A stretch of 64,000 nt of DNA from Eledone cirrhosa (GCA_964016885.1 OZ024741.1:33874527-33938526); one strand, 5' to 3'; positions 33,160 through 44,245 are shown, numbered from the stretch's first letter. Program-made: numbers and translations. Notes: generated by a model from the letters alone, not told the origin.

Positions 33160-34210
33160 TGGGAGATGGATAGATATATGGCTGTGTGTATGTATGTATG
33201 TATGGCTGTGTGTATGTATGGCTGTATGTATGGCTGTGTGTATGTATGTATGTATGTATGTATGGCTGTATGTATGTATGGCTGTGTGTATGTATGTATG
33301 GCTGTATGTATGTATGTATGGCTGTGTGTATGTATGTATGGCTGTATGTATGTATGTATGTATGTATGGCTGTGTGTATGGCTGTGTGTATGTATGGCTG
33401 TATGTATGGCTGTATGTATGTATGTGTGTATGTATGTATGGCTGTATGTATGTATGGCTGTGTGTATGTATGTATGCCTGTGTGTATGTATGTATGGCTG
33501 TGTGTATGTATGTATGTATGTATGGCTGTATGTATGTATGGCTGTATGTATGTATGGCTGTATGGCTGTGTGTATGTATGGCTGTATGTATGTATGTATG
33601 GCTGTCTGTATGTATGGCTGTATGTATGTATGGCTGTATGTATGTATGGCTGTGTGTATGTATGGCTGTATGTATGTATGTATGGCTGTATGGCTGTGTG
33701 TATGGCTGTATGGCTGTGTGTATGTATGGCTGTATGTATGTATGTATGGCTGTATGTATGTATGTATGGCTGTGTGTATGTATGTATGGCTGTGTGTATG
33801 TATGTATGGCTGTGTGTATGTATGTATGTATGGCTGTATGTATGTATGTATGGCTGTATGGCTGTGTGTATGTATGGCTGTATGTATGTATGGCTGTATG
33901 TATGTATGTATGGCTGTATGGCTGTGTGTATGTATGTATGGCTGTGTGTATGTATGGCTGTATGTATGTATGTATGGCTGTGTGTATGTACGTATGGCTG
34001 TGTGTATGTATGGCTGTATGTATGTATGTATGTATGGCTGTATGTATGTATGTATGGCTGTGTGTATGTATGTATGTATGTATGTATGGCTGTGTGTATG
34101 TATGTATGGCTGTGTGTATGTATGTATGTATGTGTGTATGTATGGCTGTGTGTATGTATGGCTGTGTGTATGTATGTATGGCTGTATGTATGTATGTATG
34201 GCTGAACATA
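33160..34210 (+). repeat. TATG/GCTG/TGTG tetranucleotide array, about 1.05 kb
   Basis: The array is built of four-base blocks TATG, GCTG and TGTG in one unbroken register, typically GCTG-TGTG-TATG-TATG or GCTG-TATG-TATG-TATG. Single CGTA and GCCT variants occur. Frames in several phases on both strands are open for more than 330 codons (Cys/Met/Tyr/Val or Ile/His/Thr rich), which is a composition artefact. Confidence 0.95.
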
Positions 34211-34319
34211 TATATATATGGGTGTATGTATCAGTTTGGAATATTGCCAATGACTGGATTAGTCCCTATTATTGCTATAGTTTTAGCTAGTTATGAAAAT
34301 GTTCTTCCTTGACCTACCA

Positions 34320-34700
34320 TTACTGTTTTAACTGTTGTGGTGATTGTAATGACTGTTGTGATGGTGGTGATGATGGTTGTAATGATTTTGATGATGGCGA
34401 TTGTAATGATGGTGGTAATGATGATGGTGATGGTTGTGATAATGGTGGTGATTGTGATGGTGGTGGTTGTGATGGTAATGTTTGTGATGGTAATGTTGAT
34501 TGTGATGGTGGTGATTGTGATGATGGTTGTGATAATATTGGTGGTGATATTATAGCTATATTGTTGATGTTAATGCTGCTGATAACCCTTGTTGCTATTT
34601 TTACTGTAGATGTTGTTGATATTTTTGCTGTTGCAGCTAATGGTGATAATGTTAATGATGATGATGATTATAATGAGGATGATGATGATATGTGTTGGAT
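34320..34700 (+). repeat. GAT/GGT/TGT triplet array
   Basis: GATGGTGGTGATTGTGATG-like triplets with no fixed period. The Asp/Gly/Cys-rich frame is not considered a gene. Confidence 0.8.
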
Positions 34701-34761
34701 AATTTTACCTTCCTTATAATTTAAGAGTGGCGCCGTCTTGTATCATTATGTCATCACATTA

Positions 34762-34866
34762 TTAGGTTAACTTTGCCTTTCATCCTTACGGGGTCGATAA
34801 AATAAAGTACCAGTAATACACTGGGATAATTGCTGGCCTTGTACCTAAAGTAGAAACAATTATTAT
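34762..34866 (+). mobile_element. SINE family B, 3' half
   Basis: AGGTTAACTTTGCCTTTCAT, GGGGTCGATAAAATAAAGTA and CTAAAGTAGAAACAATTATT. It faces the oppositely oriented copy at 34,995-35,190; (AGT)n lies between. Confidence 0.85.
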
Positions 34867-34994
34867 TGTTAGTAGTAGTAGTAGTAGTAGTGGTGATGGT
34901 GGTGGTAGAAGTAATAGTAGTAGTAGTAATACTCTGATCAGATCTATGTGTGGATTGTTTGACTAACTGCATGCGTGTGTGTGTATATATAATA

Positions 34995-35190
34995 ATAATT
35001 GTTTCTACTTTTGGCACAAGGCCAGCAATTATCCTAGTGTATTACTGGTACTTTATTTTATCGACCCCGTAAGGATGAAAGGCAAAGTTAGCCTCAGCGG
35101 GGTTTGAACTCAGACTGTAAAGGGCCGTAACTCTTTGCTGCAAAGTATGGCGTCAGACCCTCTACCGATACTGCCAATCCACCGAATAAT
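34995..35190 (-). mobile_element. SINE family B, full length
   Basis: Plus order: AATTGTTTCTACTTTTGGC, TTTATTTTATCGACCCCGT, GGGGTTTGAACTCAGAC (box B complement), GGCGTCAGACCCTCTACCG and CTGCCAATCCACCG. Together with the preceding plus-oriented copy it forms an inverted repeat with about 100-bp arms. Confidence 0.88.
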
Positions 35191-35244
35191 ATATATATAT
35201 ATATATGTGTGTGTGTGTATATGTATATGTTGTACGTGTAGTTT

Positions 35245-35378
35245 AATTTGGCTGATCCAGTGTCCTGTTACTCTGGAGATTCCTCGAAGTATGGTCAGTT
35301 CTTCAGAGACAAAAAAATAGGAATCAACCATAACAGGGCAACTCCAGAGATATAACAGGATACTGGGTCAGTCTTTCC
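35245..35378. mobile_element. Small fold-back element
   Basis: CTGATCCAGTGTCCTGTTAC then TCTGGAG (35,250-35,278) is mirrored by CTCCAGAGATATAACAGGAT then ACTGGGTCAG (35,343-35,373). The element is about 130 bp and has no coding capacity. Confidence 0.6.
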
Positions 35379-35414
35379 TTTTTGTTAAAACCAACTTTTA
35401 TATATATATATATA

Positions 35415-35524
35415 TACAAGATGTCCCCCCCCAAAAATGTATACACACTTTGATTACCTGTACAGGCAATATTTATTAGAATGCTATTAAAGTGTATATA
35501 CATTTTTAGGGACACCCTGTATAT
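35415..35524. mobile_element. MITE of about 110 bp with mariner-like termini
   Basis: Left ACAAGATGTCCCCCCCCAAA then AATGTATACACACTTT; right AAAGTGTATATACATTTTTA then GGGACACCCTGT. The arms are inverted repeats of about 33 bases with few mismatches and TA flanks, and the terminal GGGTGTCC is mariner-like. Confidence 0.75.
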
Positions 35525-35821
35525 ATATATGTATGTGTATGTATGTATATATATGCGTGTGTGTGTATGTACATATGTATATATTTGTATATATATATGT
35601 CTATATGTACGTATGCATATATATGTATCTGTGTGTATATATATATATGTATATGTATATATAGACACAGATAAATATATATATAGTATAATTAAAATTT
35701 CAAACACTTAACACAACCTTAGGTTTCGGAATCCAGTTATGGCCTCCACTATATACACACACACACACACACACATACATACATACACACATACATATAC
35801 ACACACACACACACATACACA

Positions 35822-35861
<40 letters not shown>

Positions 35862-35935
35862 GATAATGAGTGACATCGTGTTTGTATGTATGCACACGTG
35901 TGTGTGTGTGTTTATATATATATTCAAATGAAATA
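35525..35935. repeat. (TATG)n and (CA)n microsatellites
   Basis: TATGTATATA tracts at 35,525-35,690 and CACACATACACA tracts at 35,752-35,862. ATAGTTCTAGTCCTGTAGAA at about 35,935 is a piece of the fold-back family at 13,960. Confidence 0.8.
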
Positions 35936-36139
35936 GTTCTAGTCCTGTAGAAGCCATTTCTATATTAAATTTGTTATATATGCACAGTATCTGGGTACTT
36001 GCTGTGGATATGTGTGCAGTTTGGTAATAGCTATGGCTGTGAGGATAGGGTGAAGGGGTTAGGACTGCCTTGTTGTGAGGTAATCCTGCTGATGGGGGTA
36101 TGGTGGAATAGCTGCTGCTTCACATGTATACATACAGTT

Positions 36140-36440
36140 ACCACTACACCACCACCACCACCACTACTTCTACACCACCACTATTATGACACCACCACCA
36201 CTGCTACACCACTACTACACTACCACCACCACCACCACCACTATTTCTACACTACCACCACCACCACCACTACACTACTACCATTACAACACCACCACAT
36301 TTACACCACTACCATCACTATTACACTACTACTACTTCTACACCATCACTACCACTACCATCACCATCGCTACCACTACCACACAATCACCACCACAGTA
36401 GCAGTGTCACTAAAACTACTACTACTATTACTACTACTAC
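36140..36440. repeat. CCA/CTA triplet-rich DNA
   Basis: ACCACCACCACCACTACTTC-type triplets with (TAC)n at the 3' side. C-rich on plus. Confidence 0.85.
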
Positions 36441-36839
36441 TACTACTGTTTCACCTATCGCCAATATCAACCTCCCCCATTCACACATCACTTCTATACC
36501 CAAGTATATCACCACACCAGTACTACTATGCCACAACACCGCCACCACACCCAACTATAACAGCAACACTACAATGCCACCACCATACCCAACTATAACA
36601 CTACAATGCCACCCCCACCACCACTACTACACTACACCACCACCCTCCCCCAACCAATATCAAGTGTTAGTCATTATATCAGGTAATTGTACACTTTTGT
36701 CTACCTGTCTGAGGTCTGTTTACAGTGAGGCAAAGGAGGGTGTGTCTCCCCTTAACCCCCTTCCCTCACTGGCTTCTCCACCTATACACCCCACCCTCTT
36801 TACTGACTATTCCAGTATCACATCAGCATCACCGTAAGA

Positions 36840-37430
36840 ACGCCACCACCACAAGAACACCACCACCATCACACAACCTCTACCACCACCATCACACAAC
36901 CTCTACCACCACCACCACAAGAACACCACCACCATCACACAACCTCTACCACCACCACCACAAGAACACCACCACCATCACACAACCTCTACCACCACCA
37001 TCACACAACCTCTACCACCACCACCACAAGAACACCACCACCATCACACAACCTCTACCACCACCATCACACAACCTCTACCACCACCACCATCACACAA
37101 CCTCTACCACCACCATCACACAACCTCTACCACCACCACCACTATCACCACCATCACCACCACCACAACACAATCACCACCACCACACCATCACCACCAC
37201 CACAACACAATCACCACCACAACACCATACCACCACCACTGCCACCACCACCACTATCACCACCATCACACCACCACACCATCACCACCACCACCACAAC
37301 ACCATACCACCACCACAATACCATACCACCACCACAACACCATACCACCACCACAATACCATACCACCACCACAATACCACCACGCCACCACAACACAAT
37401 TACAACTACCACAACAGCACCACCACCATC
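36840..37430. repeat. ACC-rich minisatellite with CACAACCTCT modules
   Basis: Modules ACCACCACCACAAGAACACC and ACCACCATCACACAACCTCT alternate (36,840-37,130). CACCACCACAACACCATACC modules follow to 37,400. C-rich on plus, in triplet register. Confidence 0.9.
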
Positions 37431-37439
37431 ACTACTATA

Positions 37440-38100
37440 CATTACCACAAACAGTAGTGACATCGCCATCATTACCCTAAACTTCATCACCACATCCATC
37501 ATCAGTTACCTTAACCCTATCGGCCACAATACATCCCCCCCCCCCCGCCCCAACCATCACACCAACAAAACCACCACCACTCATCATTACAACCAGTAGT
37601 AACATTTCCACCATTATCTTAACTACACCACCTTCATCATCTGTTACCCTAGCCCCCTCTTCCAATAATTGTTCCCACCCCCTACATAATTCACAATTCA
37701 CCTACCACCCTCACACATTATTTAATCCTTTCAAAATAATTGTTTGGGGTTTTTCCTGACGTTTCAAAATTCTATAATTAAATTAATGATTTTATGTCAC
37801 TACCACCCTCACAACTATTTAGTCTTATTACGTCACCCTCCCCCTGTCAATTTCTGGCCTTGTACCTATCTCAAAACAATCATCATCCTCATCACCACCA
37901 TCATTATTATTATTTCACCATTTTGAGTTCAAATCCCATGTGAGCTAACTTTGTACATTATACATCTAGTACACTCTATAAAGTAATTGGTTCTATGAAT
38001 GGAACCATGTCATAGAAACTATGCCAAAAGTGGAATGTACGAGTAAGCTGTTTTTCTGCGACTCATCTACGGGTGCAGTAACTCCAACTTGGAACTGATT
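37440..38100. other. Spacer with SINE crumbs
   Basis: A C-run lies at about 37,536-37,546. GGCCTTGTACCTATCTCAAA (37,857) and TTGAGTTCAAATCCC (37,923) resemble the two halves of SINE family B in rearranged order. No gene is seen. Confidence 0.4.
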
Positions 38101-38117
38101 CAGACCAAAAAATCATC

Positions 38118-38248
38118 CAACCCATGCTAGTGCTAATTGGATTGGATGGTGATGATGATGGTGGTGATGGTGATGATGATGATGGTGGTGACAATGATGG
38201 TGATGATGATGATGGTGGTGACGATGATGGTGATGGTGATGATGATGA
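38118..38248 (+). mobile_element. SINE 3' remnant with expanded (GAT/GGT)n tail
   Basis: CAACCCATGCTAGTGC followed by about 110 bases of GATGATGGTGGTGATG. This looks like a SINE tail that grew into a microsatellite. Confidence 0.6.
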
Positions 38249-38249
38249 A

Positions 38250-38855
38250 AGTTTGGGACAGAATGCTTCCTCGTATATCAGCATAACTCTTTCTCAGCTC
38301 AAATCCTCCTGAATTTGATGAACTAAGTATCAATCAAATACTGAAGTTGATTTAATGGACTGTGTCTCCCCACCTTCACTACCACCACCGCCATCAACAC
38401 CACCAAAAGAAAAAAAAATGATTTTATTCCTATGCTAGAAAAGATTATTATTTGACAAAATGGTGGTTGTAGTCATGTACTGGGTGGGATCAATCTAAGG
38501 TATTTAATATGATACTAGAGTGTTGATTCAACAGACTCTACCCTCCATACACACCCTCTTCAAATCCATAGCATTCTACAAACCAAACATTAAAAAAAAT
38601 TAAATATTTCCCAGAAATATAGAAACAGTAGCAGCAACAGGATTAGATATTTATTTTCCTCTTACAGTTTCAACTTATTTAATGAGCTAATTAACTTTCT
38701 TTTTAATTACTAAATTATTTTGTAAACCTTCCTGGATGTTTGTTAAGTCTTTTCTAATTAATTGTTTTGTGTATCAGTCCTTAGTCATAGTTATACTGTT
38801 GTAATTGAGGAAACCAGTGGTGGTCTCTGTTGCTAAATAAAAAAAAAAAGTATAG
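38250..38855. other. AT-rich spacer
   Basis: No gene, RNA or clear repeat recognised. Confidence 0.5.
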
Positions 38856-38859
38856 AAAG

Positions 38860-39030
38860 TGAGAGCATCTGACTTAGTGGTCAGGGTGTTAAATTGACAA
38901 TGGTAAAGGTTGTGTTTGAGTCCCAGACCAAACACTTGAAAATAATAAAGAATTTGGAAAGATTTAGTAATATAACTAACGTTTTCATTATTAAGTTGGT
39001 GTTTGGAACTTAACAAAGGTTTATACATAA
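38860..39030 (+). mobile_element. tRNA-like SINE, uninterrupted counterpart of the 12.1 kb repeat
   Basis: CATCTGACTTAGTGGTCAGG (box-A-like), a box-B-like GTTTGAGTCCC, then AAAGAATTTGGAAAGATTTA with GTAATATAACTAACG, where the 12.1 kb copy holds a MITE, and GGTGTTTGGAAC. Confidence 0.6.
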
Positions 39031-39071
39031 AATTATAAGATTTTGTTTTTAGATGAATATAAAGACTTTAA

Positions 39072-39267
39072 GTCTTTAGTATTTACATTACTGTATATTC
39101 ACTATTGTATTTTCATGGTAAAGACTTCATCTCATATAATCGTAAATTATCCATGATTTTGAAAATGATATCTTAATGCTGGCATAAGTGGCAGGTTATG
39201 GCCAGTTTGAACAGAAAAAAGGGCGAGAGAATGTTAGCCGGATATGGCCGGTTTAAATGCTAAAGGA
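39072..39267 (+). mobile_element. piggyBac-like MITE, copy 3 (internally shortened)
   Basis: TTAA at 39,068-39,071 and 39,268-39,271. Starts GTCTTTAGTATTTACATTAC, ends TTTAAATGCTAAAGGA. The family stretch TATCGAATCTATGAGAT is partly deleted, giving 196 bp. The terminal CCC/GGG are mutated on both sides. Confidence 0.8.
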
Positions 39268-39344
39268 TTAAAATAGTTTTCTATCAAAAGGGTTTCTGCA
39301 AACAAGCTTTTAACAGTCCAAGTGCTGGTGAATAATATTCTATG

Positions 39345-40310
39345 AGAACAGAGGAGACTGGCTGTCCATGGGAACTTATTTGCGTGGGATGATCTGGTCC
39401 TTATAGCTAAATCTGTAGAACTAGAGAATAAGTTCCAACTGTGGAAAGAGAATTTACAATCAACAGGGCTGTGAGTAAACTTAGAAAAAAAACTAAAGTG
39501 TTAATAAGTAGGAAAGAAGACAGGACCTTGATCCCATCAAGGAAGTGGCCCTGTTCGATATGTAGAAAAGGAATAGACAGAAACTCTGTACAATGTACAC
39601 AATGCAAGTCTTGGGTACACAATATGTGTAATGGGATAGCAGGCAGGCTAACAGGAAACAAAAACTTTATATGTAACAGATGCACAGGGGTAATCAATAG
39701 TAAGAGCGTCAGTGATATAAACCTTTTTCAATCACATGGAAGATCCCTAGAAGTGGTTGATAGCTTCTGCTACATAGGTGATCTGATTAGCAGTGGAGGA
39801 GTGTGCTTTGAGAGCATAGTAGCTAGAATAAGGATAGGATGGAAGAAGTTCAGAGAGCTACTCCCTCTGTTGACAATGAAAGGTTTCTCCCTATGAATGA
39901 AAGGACGGCTGTATGATGCCTGTGTGTGTAGTGCATGGTAATGAAACATGGACAGTGGCTGGAGAGAAATGAAGCAAGATGCTTCAATGGATGTTCAATG
40001 TTAATATGAGAGAATGTCAGAGCTTGGATTAACTGAGAGAAAAACTGGGTTTAAGAGGAATCAGAAACATTGTGCAAGAGATAAGACTGCATTGGTATGG
40101 ACATGTGATGTACATAGATGATGATCGCTGGGTGAAGAAGTGCCAGGAAATCCCAGTGGAAGGAAGCTGCTGTAGAGGAAAACCAAGGAAGACTTGGGTG
40201 GAGGTTGTGAGAGCTGATCTAAATTCATTGAAACTCACAGAGGAGATGACAAAAGAATGCTACTTTATTATTAGAGCTGATATAATCAACTTTCCTCTTC
40301 CTTTAATAAT
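39345..40310 (+). pseudogene. LINE RT end, zinc finger and C-terminus (lineage 2)
   Basis: Plus frames in order: VDDLVLIAKSVELENKFQLW (end of the RT palm with a DD pair), a CSICRKGIDRNSVQCTQC stretch continuing KSWVHNMCNG and ICNRC (a PHD-like Cys/His finger), LEVVDSFCYIGDLISSGG, RIRIGWKKFRELLPLLTMKG, then after a stop MQEIRLHWYGHVMYIDDDRW, VKKCQEIPVEG, RGKPRKTWVEVVRADLNSL and LTEEMTKE. The domain order equals that of the minus copy at 22.8-24.1 kb. Stops at about 39,895 and frameshifts inactivate it; the 5' part is missing. No hairpin/(GAT)n end follows; it ends near TAATAATAAT and (TCTA)n. Confidence 0.85.
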
Positions 40311-40494
40311 AATAATTTCTGTCTATCTATCTACCTGTCTATCTATCTATTTAATAGTTGCCTGCTTGTCTCACTTCCTACCTACCTATATAGTCTGTGT
40401 CATCAAGGTTACCTATCAAAGACAAACCGATGTCACCATTGACTTTCTGACAATCTCAAGTGACAATCAATTCATTCTTCAAATTATACAGCAC

Positions 40495-40676
40495 TCACTG
40501 TAAATGAGGTTGGTGTTAGGAAGGGCATCCAGCTGTAGAAATCAAGCCAAATCAGTTCCTGTTTGAGCAAGGCATGGTCAGCCGACCGGACACTGCCCAC
40601 AACAGGACAACCCATCTAACCCATGCTAGTGTGGAAGAACGGACGTAAAACGGTGATGATGATGATGATGATGATG
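40495..40676 (+). mobile_element. SINE family A, 3' half with (GAT)n tail
   Basis: CACTGTAAATGAGGTTGGTG, GGAAGGGCATCCAGC, TGAGCAAGGCATGGTCAGCC, GACAACCCATCTAACCCATG and CTAGTGTGG, then GACGTAAAACGG and (GAT)7. It carries the GTCAGCCGACC segment also seen in the 19.8 kb subfamily. Confidence 0.85.
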
Positions 40677-40729
40677 AAGTATGGTATCAGGAATAAAATT
40701 TGTTCCTTTTTTTTGATAAATCAGTTATT

Positions 40730-40925
40730 TTGTTCACCACTACCACCATGACTATCATCATCATGATCATCACTGCTATCATTACCAACACTACCCTTAC
40801 CAACCCTATCATCACAAACACTCACTACCACAACCACTACCATCACTACCATCATCACCAATACCAACAGTACTATTATAATACATATCACTATCTCTAC
40901 CTCCATTACTACTTACACAACTATT
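40730..40925. repeat. ACC/ATC triplet-rich DNA
   Basis: ACCACTACCACCATGACTAT-type triplets without a fixed period. Confidence 0.7.
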
Positions 40926-40965
40926 GAGTGAAAGTGGTACAAAGCTCATCATATATATATATTAT

Positions 40966-41330
40966 ATATCATCATCATCATTGTTGTTTTAATGTCCATT
41001 TACCCTGCTAACAAGGTTTGGATGGGTCTACATAGATCAAGTAAGTACTGAAGCAGGGCTACTGATCTCCCAGATAGACCTATGCCTCACTTATGTATGG
41101 TCTCAAGTTCTACCAAGTGCACAGGAAAGGTCATCATGTCTTTGAAACAACTGGGGTCCTCCAAACCCTTTGTTTGGTAAGCTTTCTATGGCTGGATGCC
41201 CTTCCTATCATCAACCATAAAGGACATCTGCTTGTAAGATTCTGCCCTTATAGGTATAAAATTGTTGTTCAATCACAGGTCAGCCATGAACAAATACCAC
41301 AACGCATTCTATCTGCCATTTTAACGACTC
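40966..41330 (-). mobile_element. SINE family C
   Basis: (ATC)5, GTTTTAATGTCCATTTACC, CTGCTAACAAGGTTTGGATG, GGTCTACATAGATCAAG, AGTACTGAAGCAGGGCTACT, CTTATGTATGGTCTCAAG and TGGCTGGATGCCCTTCC. The order is matched in reverse at 42,735-42,873. It shares the 3' hairpin/tail with family A but has a different body. Confidence 0.75.
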
Positions 41331-41362
41331 TGACAATTCACCTTATATATATATATATTTAA

Positions 41363-42072
41363 CCAACCATTTAGCATTTACATTACTCTTTATATACTAC
41401 TAGCCGAATTACCTGCGCTTTGGTTTCACACATCTTTTTTTTGTAAGAAAATGATGATTGATTTTAAATCAATGATATAATTTATGGAGAAAAACTCTGC
41501 ATTTCAATATTACTCAATGTAAAATGTAATGCATGAAAAATTGGAAAACATTATTTTTTGTAATATATAAAATCAAAATTACATTATTAAATATTATTCT
41601 TGTAAATAATTTTTTGAAAATATCAATTCAAAACTTTTGTGAATAGGCATCATATCTTGTCATTTACCTATGGTTTAAATTTCATATAAATCGAAGGGAA
41701 AACATTTTCAGATTGGGTTTGTGCCCCTGGGGATCCCTTTGATTAAAATGAAATATACTTATCCAAGTACCCTGGGCAATGTAGTTTCAGAATATATATG
41801 GTTATGGGGGTTTATCTCCAAAACCATACGAGGAGTTTGTGAACAAACAAACAAACAGACAGGAACTACAACTTTATATATAGAGATTGTATTTTCACAG
41901 TAAAGTCTTTACCTCATAATTACCTCACATAATATCGAATCTATGAGATTTTTGTATTATTTATTTTGAGAACAATTGCTTAATGTCAGTATGAGCAGCC
42001 GGTTACCACTGGTTTGAACAGAAAGAGGTGAGAGAATTCTGGCCAGATACAGCTGGTTTAAATGCTAAAGGG
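41363..42072 (+). mobile_element. piggyBac-like MITE, copy 4, split by an insertion
   Basis: TTAA at 41,359-41,362 and 42,073-42,076. The left part has CCATTTAGCATTTACATTAC and breaks at about 41,400. The right part resumes at about 41,887 with ATTTTCACAGTAAAG and ends TTTAAATGCTAAAGGG. Between them lies a separate roughly 485-bp element. Confidence 0.85.
41401..41886 (+). mobile_element. Unclassified insertion (TAGCCGAATTACC...TATATAGAGA)
   Basis: The insert begins TAGCCGAATTACCTGCGC and ends with AACAAACAAACAGACAGGAA and TTTATATATAGAGA. It holds CTTGTCATTTACCTATGG, AAATTTCATATAAATCGAAG and CCTGGGCAATGTAG. It has no long frame. The style (ACCxGxGC start, AACAAACAGACAG and TATATAGAGA end) is common in widespread invertebrate non-LTR-derived repeats, but I cannot name the class. 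Confidence 0.55.
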
Positions 42073-42279
42073 TTAATAATTACTACATCCCCTCTCCCCA
42101 TACACAAACCAGCCACCCTACCCTTTACTCATCCCTTACCCCTTACCTATCATGTCCCTCACCCTCACCATATTGATCACATCCATAACACCACTACATC
42201 CCCATACATTAATCAGCCACTCCTACTCTTTACTTTGCCAAATCCTCACAAACACCTATAACCATACCTATCTCCCTCA

Positions 42280-42735
42280 CCAGAGATGAGGGCTCTACAG
42301 TTGGGTCTATGACCTCTCTAGCGACGGTGCCAGGAAAATGAACCCAGTACACCCTGTTAGGTGGTTGGTGACAGGAAGGGCACCCCACTGTAGAAATCAT
42401 GCCTAAAAGGGTTGAGTGGATCCTTTAGTTGTGTCAAAGACACAACAACCTCTCTGGTGTAGGTGATCTACACAATAAAAGCACCCAGTCCACACTGTAA
42501 AGTGGTTGGTGTTAGGAAGGGCATCCAGCTGTAAAAAGGTTGAGAGGACCCTTTAGTTGTGTAAAGGACATGACACCCTTCCTAATGTTGGTGATCTACA
42601 CAATAAAAGCACCCAGTACACACTGTAAAATGGTCGGTGATAGGAAGGACATCCAGCTGTAGAAAGCTTGCCAAACAAGGGGTTAGGAGGACCCTTCAGT
42701 TTGTATTAAAAGATACAACTTCTCTTCTGTACTTG
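42280..42735 (+). repeat. About three tandem copies of a SINE-like body segment
   Basis: A segment of roughly 110-130 bases recurs at about 42,300, 42,440 and 42,570. It is marked by AAAAGCACCCAGTxCACACT, GTAAAGTGGTTGGTGTTAGG, AAGGGCATCCAGCTGTA, AGGACCCTTTAGTTGTGT and GGTGATCTACACAATAAAAG. The copies differ by small indels and lead directly into the family C end. Confidence 0.75.
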
Positions 42736-42873
42736 ATATGACCATACGCAAATGGGATACAAATCCCTAAGCCTGTCAGGGAGGTCATTAGCCCTGCTTC
42801 AGTACTGACTTGGTCTATGTAGACTCGTCCAACCCATGCTAGCAGGGAAAGTGGATGTTACATGATGATGATT
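42736..42873 (+). mobile_element. SINE family C, 3' end
   Basis: TATGACCATACGCAAATGG, AGCCCTGCTTCAGTACTGAC, TTGGTCTATGTAGACTCG, CCAACCCATGCTAGCAGGG and ATGATGATGATT. Reverse-complement match to 40,966-41,110. Confidence 0.75.
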
Positions 42874-42974
42874 ATATGCATGTGTGTATACACACACATG
42901 CATATAATATATATATGTATATATATATACATACACACATATATGTATTTAGACACAGACACATATAATATAAT

Positions 42975-43325
42975 CATCATCATCATTCATCATCATTTCT
43001 TTTTACGTCCACTTTTCCCTGCTTGCAAGGGTGGGACGGAAACTGATGCTGGCATGATTTCTACAGCTGGATGCCCTTCCTAACACCAACCTCATTTACA
43101 GTGAGTGCTGGGTGCTTTTTTGCCGTGGCACCTCCACGACCACTTTGCAGTGGAATGATAGGGATCCCAGTCCCTATCATCTCATTTCTACAGCTGAGTA
43201 AACTGGAGCAATGTGAAATAAAGTGTCTTGCTCAAGGAAACAACACATCACCCGGTCTGAGAATTGAACCCACAACCTTTCGATTGCAAGGCCAATGCTC
43301 TAACCACTAAGCCATGTGCCTCCGT
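42975..43325 (-). mobile_element. SINE family A, full length
   Basis: (ATC)n, TTTTTACGTCCACTTTTCC, CTGCTTGCAAGGGTGGGAC, TTTCTACAGCTGGATGCCC, CACCTCCACGACCACTTTGC, TCTACAGCTGAGTAAACTGG, GAGAATTGAACCC (box B complement) and CTAACCACTAAGCCATGTGC (box A complement), ending CCTCC. It is nearly identical over its length to the reverse complement of the copy at 25,286-25,622. Confidence 0.92.
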
Positions 43326-43514
43326 TATATATAAATATAATTATGTGTATATATATATTTGTCAGTATTGCTGTTACTGCTATTATCTATATAAAGATCT
43401 CTGCTCTACCTCCACCACATCCCCCATAGATAAGCCAAATTTCTTTCAGTTTGCTTGCTTACCCATAAGGAGGATAGGTAGGGGTTATTTTAAGGAGTTG
43501 GGATGCTTCTGGTG

Positions 43515-43560
43515 ATGGTTGTGGTGGTGGTGATGTTGGTGGTGGTGGTGGTGAAATTTG
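43515..43560 (+). repeat. GGTGGTGAT triplet run
   Basis: A short GGT-rich stretch in register. Confidence 0.7.
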
Positions 43561-43614
43561 TTTTTACTATGGGTTCAGGTATGAGGGTGAGAGTTATATA
43601 ATTCCAAATATATA

Positions 43615-43716
43615 TGAGTGTGTGTGTATGAGTGTATGTATGTATGTATGTATGTATATATATACATATATGTACATATACACACATACATATATGTACA
43701 CATATACACACATACA

Positions 43717-43778
<62 letters not shown>

Positions 43779-43860
43779 CAAAGGCATACATATATACATA
43801 CATACATATATATATATGTGTGTGTATACATATATAGTATGTATGGATACACATACATAA
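43615..43860. repeat. (TATG)n, (CATA)n and (TA)n microsatellites
   Basis: The TA core is at 43,718-43,774, flanked by CATA/TATG tracts that are roughly inverted copies of each other, so the tract can fold. Confidence 0.85.
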
Positions 43861-43934
43861 TATACACACACCCAACAGACATACATACACATCTTATCAC
43901 CCATCTTACAATCTGAACAAAAATCCATGAAATC

Positions 43935-44245
43935 AGCCACGACTACCACCACCACCACCATTACCACCACTACCACCACTGCAACCACAACTACTGCTAC
44001 TACTACAACTACTACCACCAAAACTATTATAGCTTCCACTGTAATTGTTACCACCACCACCACTTCTACAACTATTACTTCAACTAAAACCACAACTACC
44101 ACCACTACACTGCAACAACTACCACTTTTATAAGCCCGATTACCTTCACACTACCGCCCTAACATCATCACCACACTTACTACCACCACTACAACTATTA
44201 CCACCACCACCACTACTACCACTACAACTAATGCCACCACCAGAT
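43935..44245. repeat. ACC/ACT triplet-rich DNA
   Basis: CTACCACCACCACCACCATT and ACTACTGCTACTACTACAAC-type triplets, C-rich on plus, with two breaks of ordinary sequence at 44,125-44,165. Confidence 0.85.

Noticed and set aside
33055..34312. Cys/Met/Tyr/Val or Ile/His/Thr proteins over the tetranucleotide array
   Set aside because: A four-base repeat without stops is open in several frames at once; there is no non-repeat coding sequence on either side.
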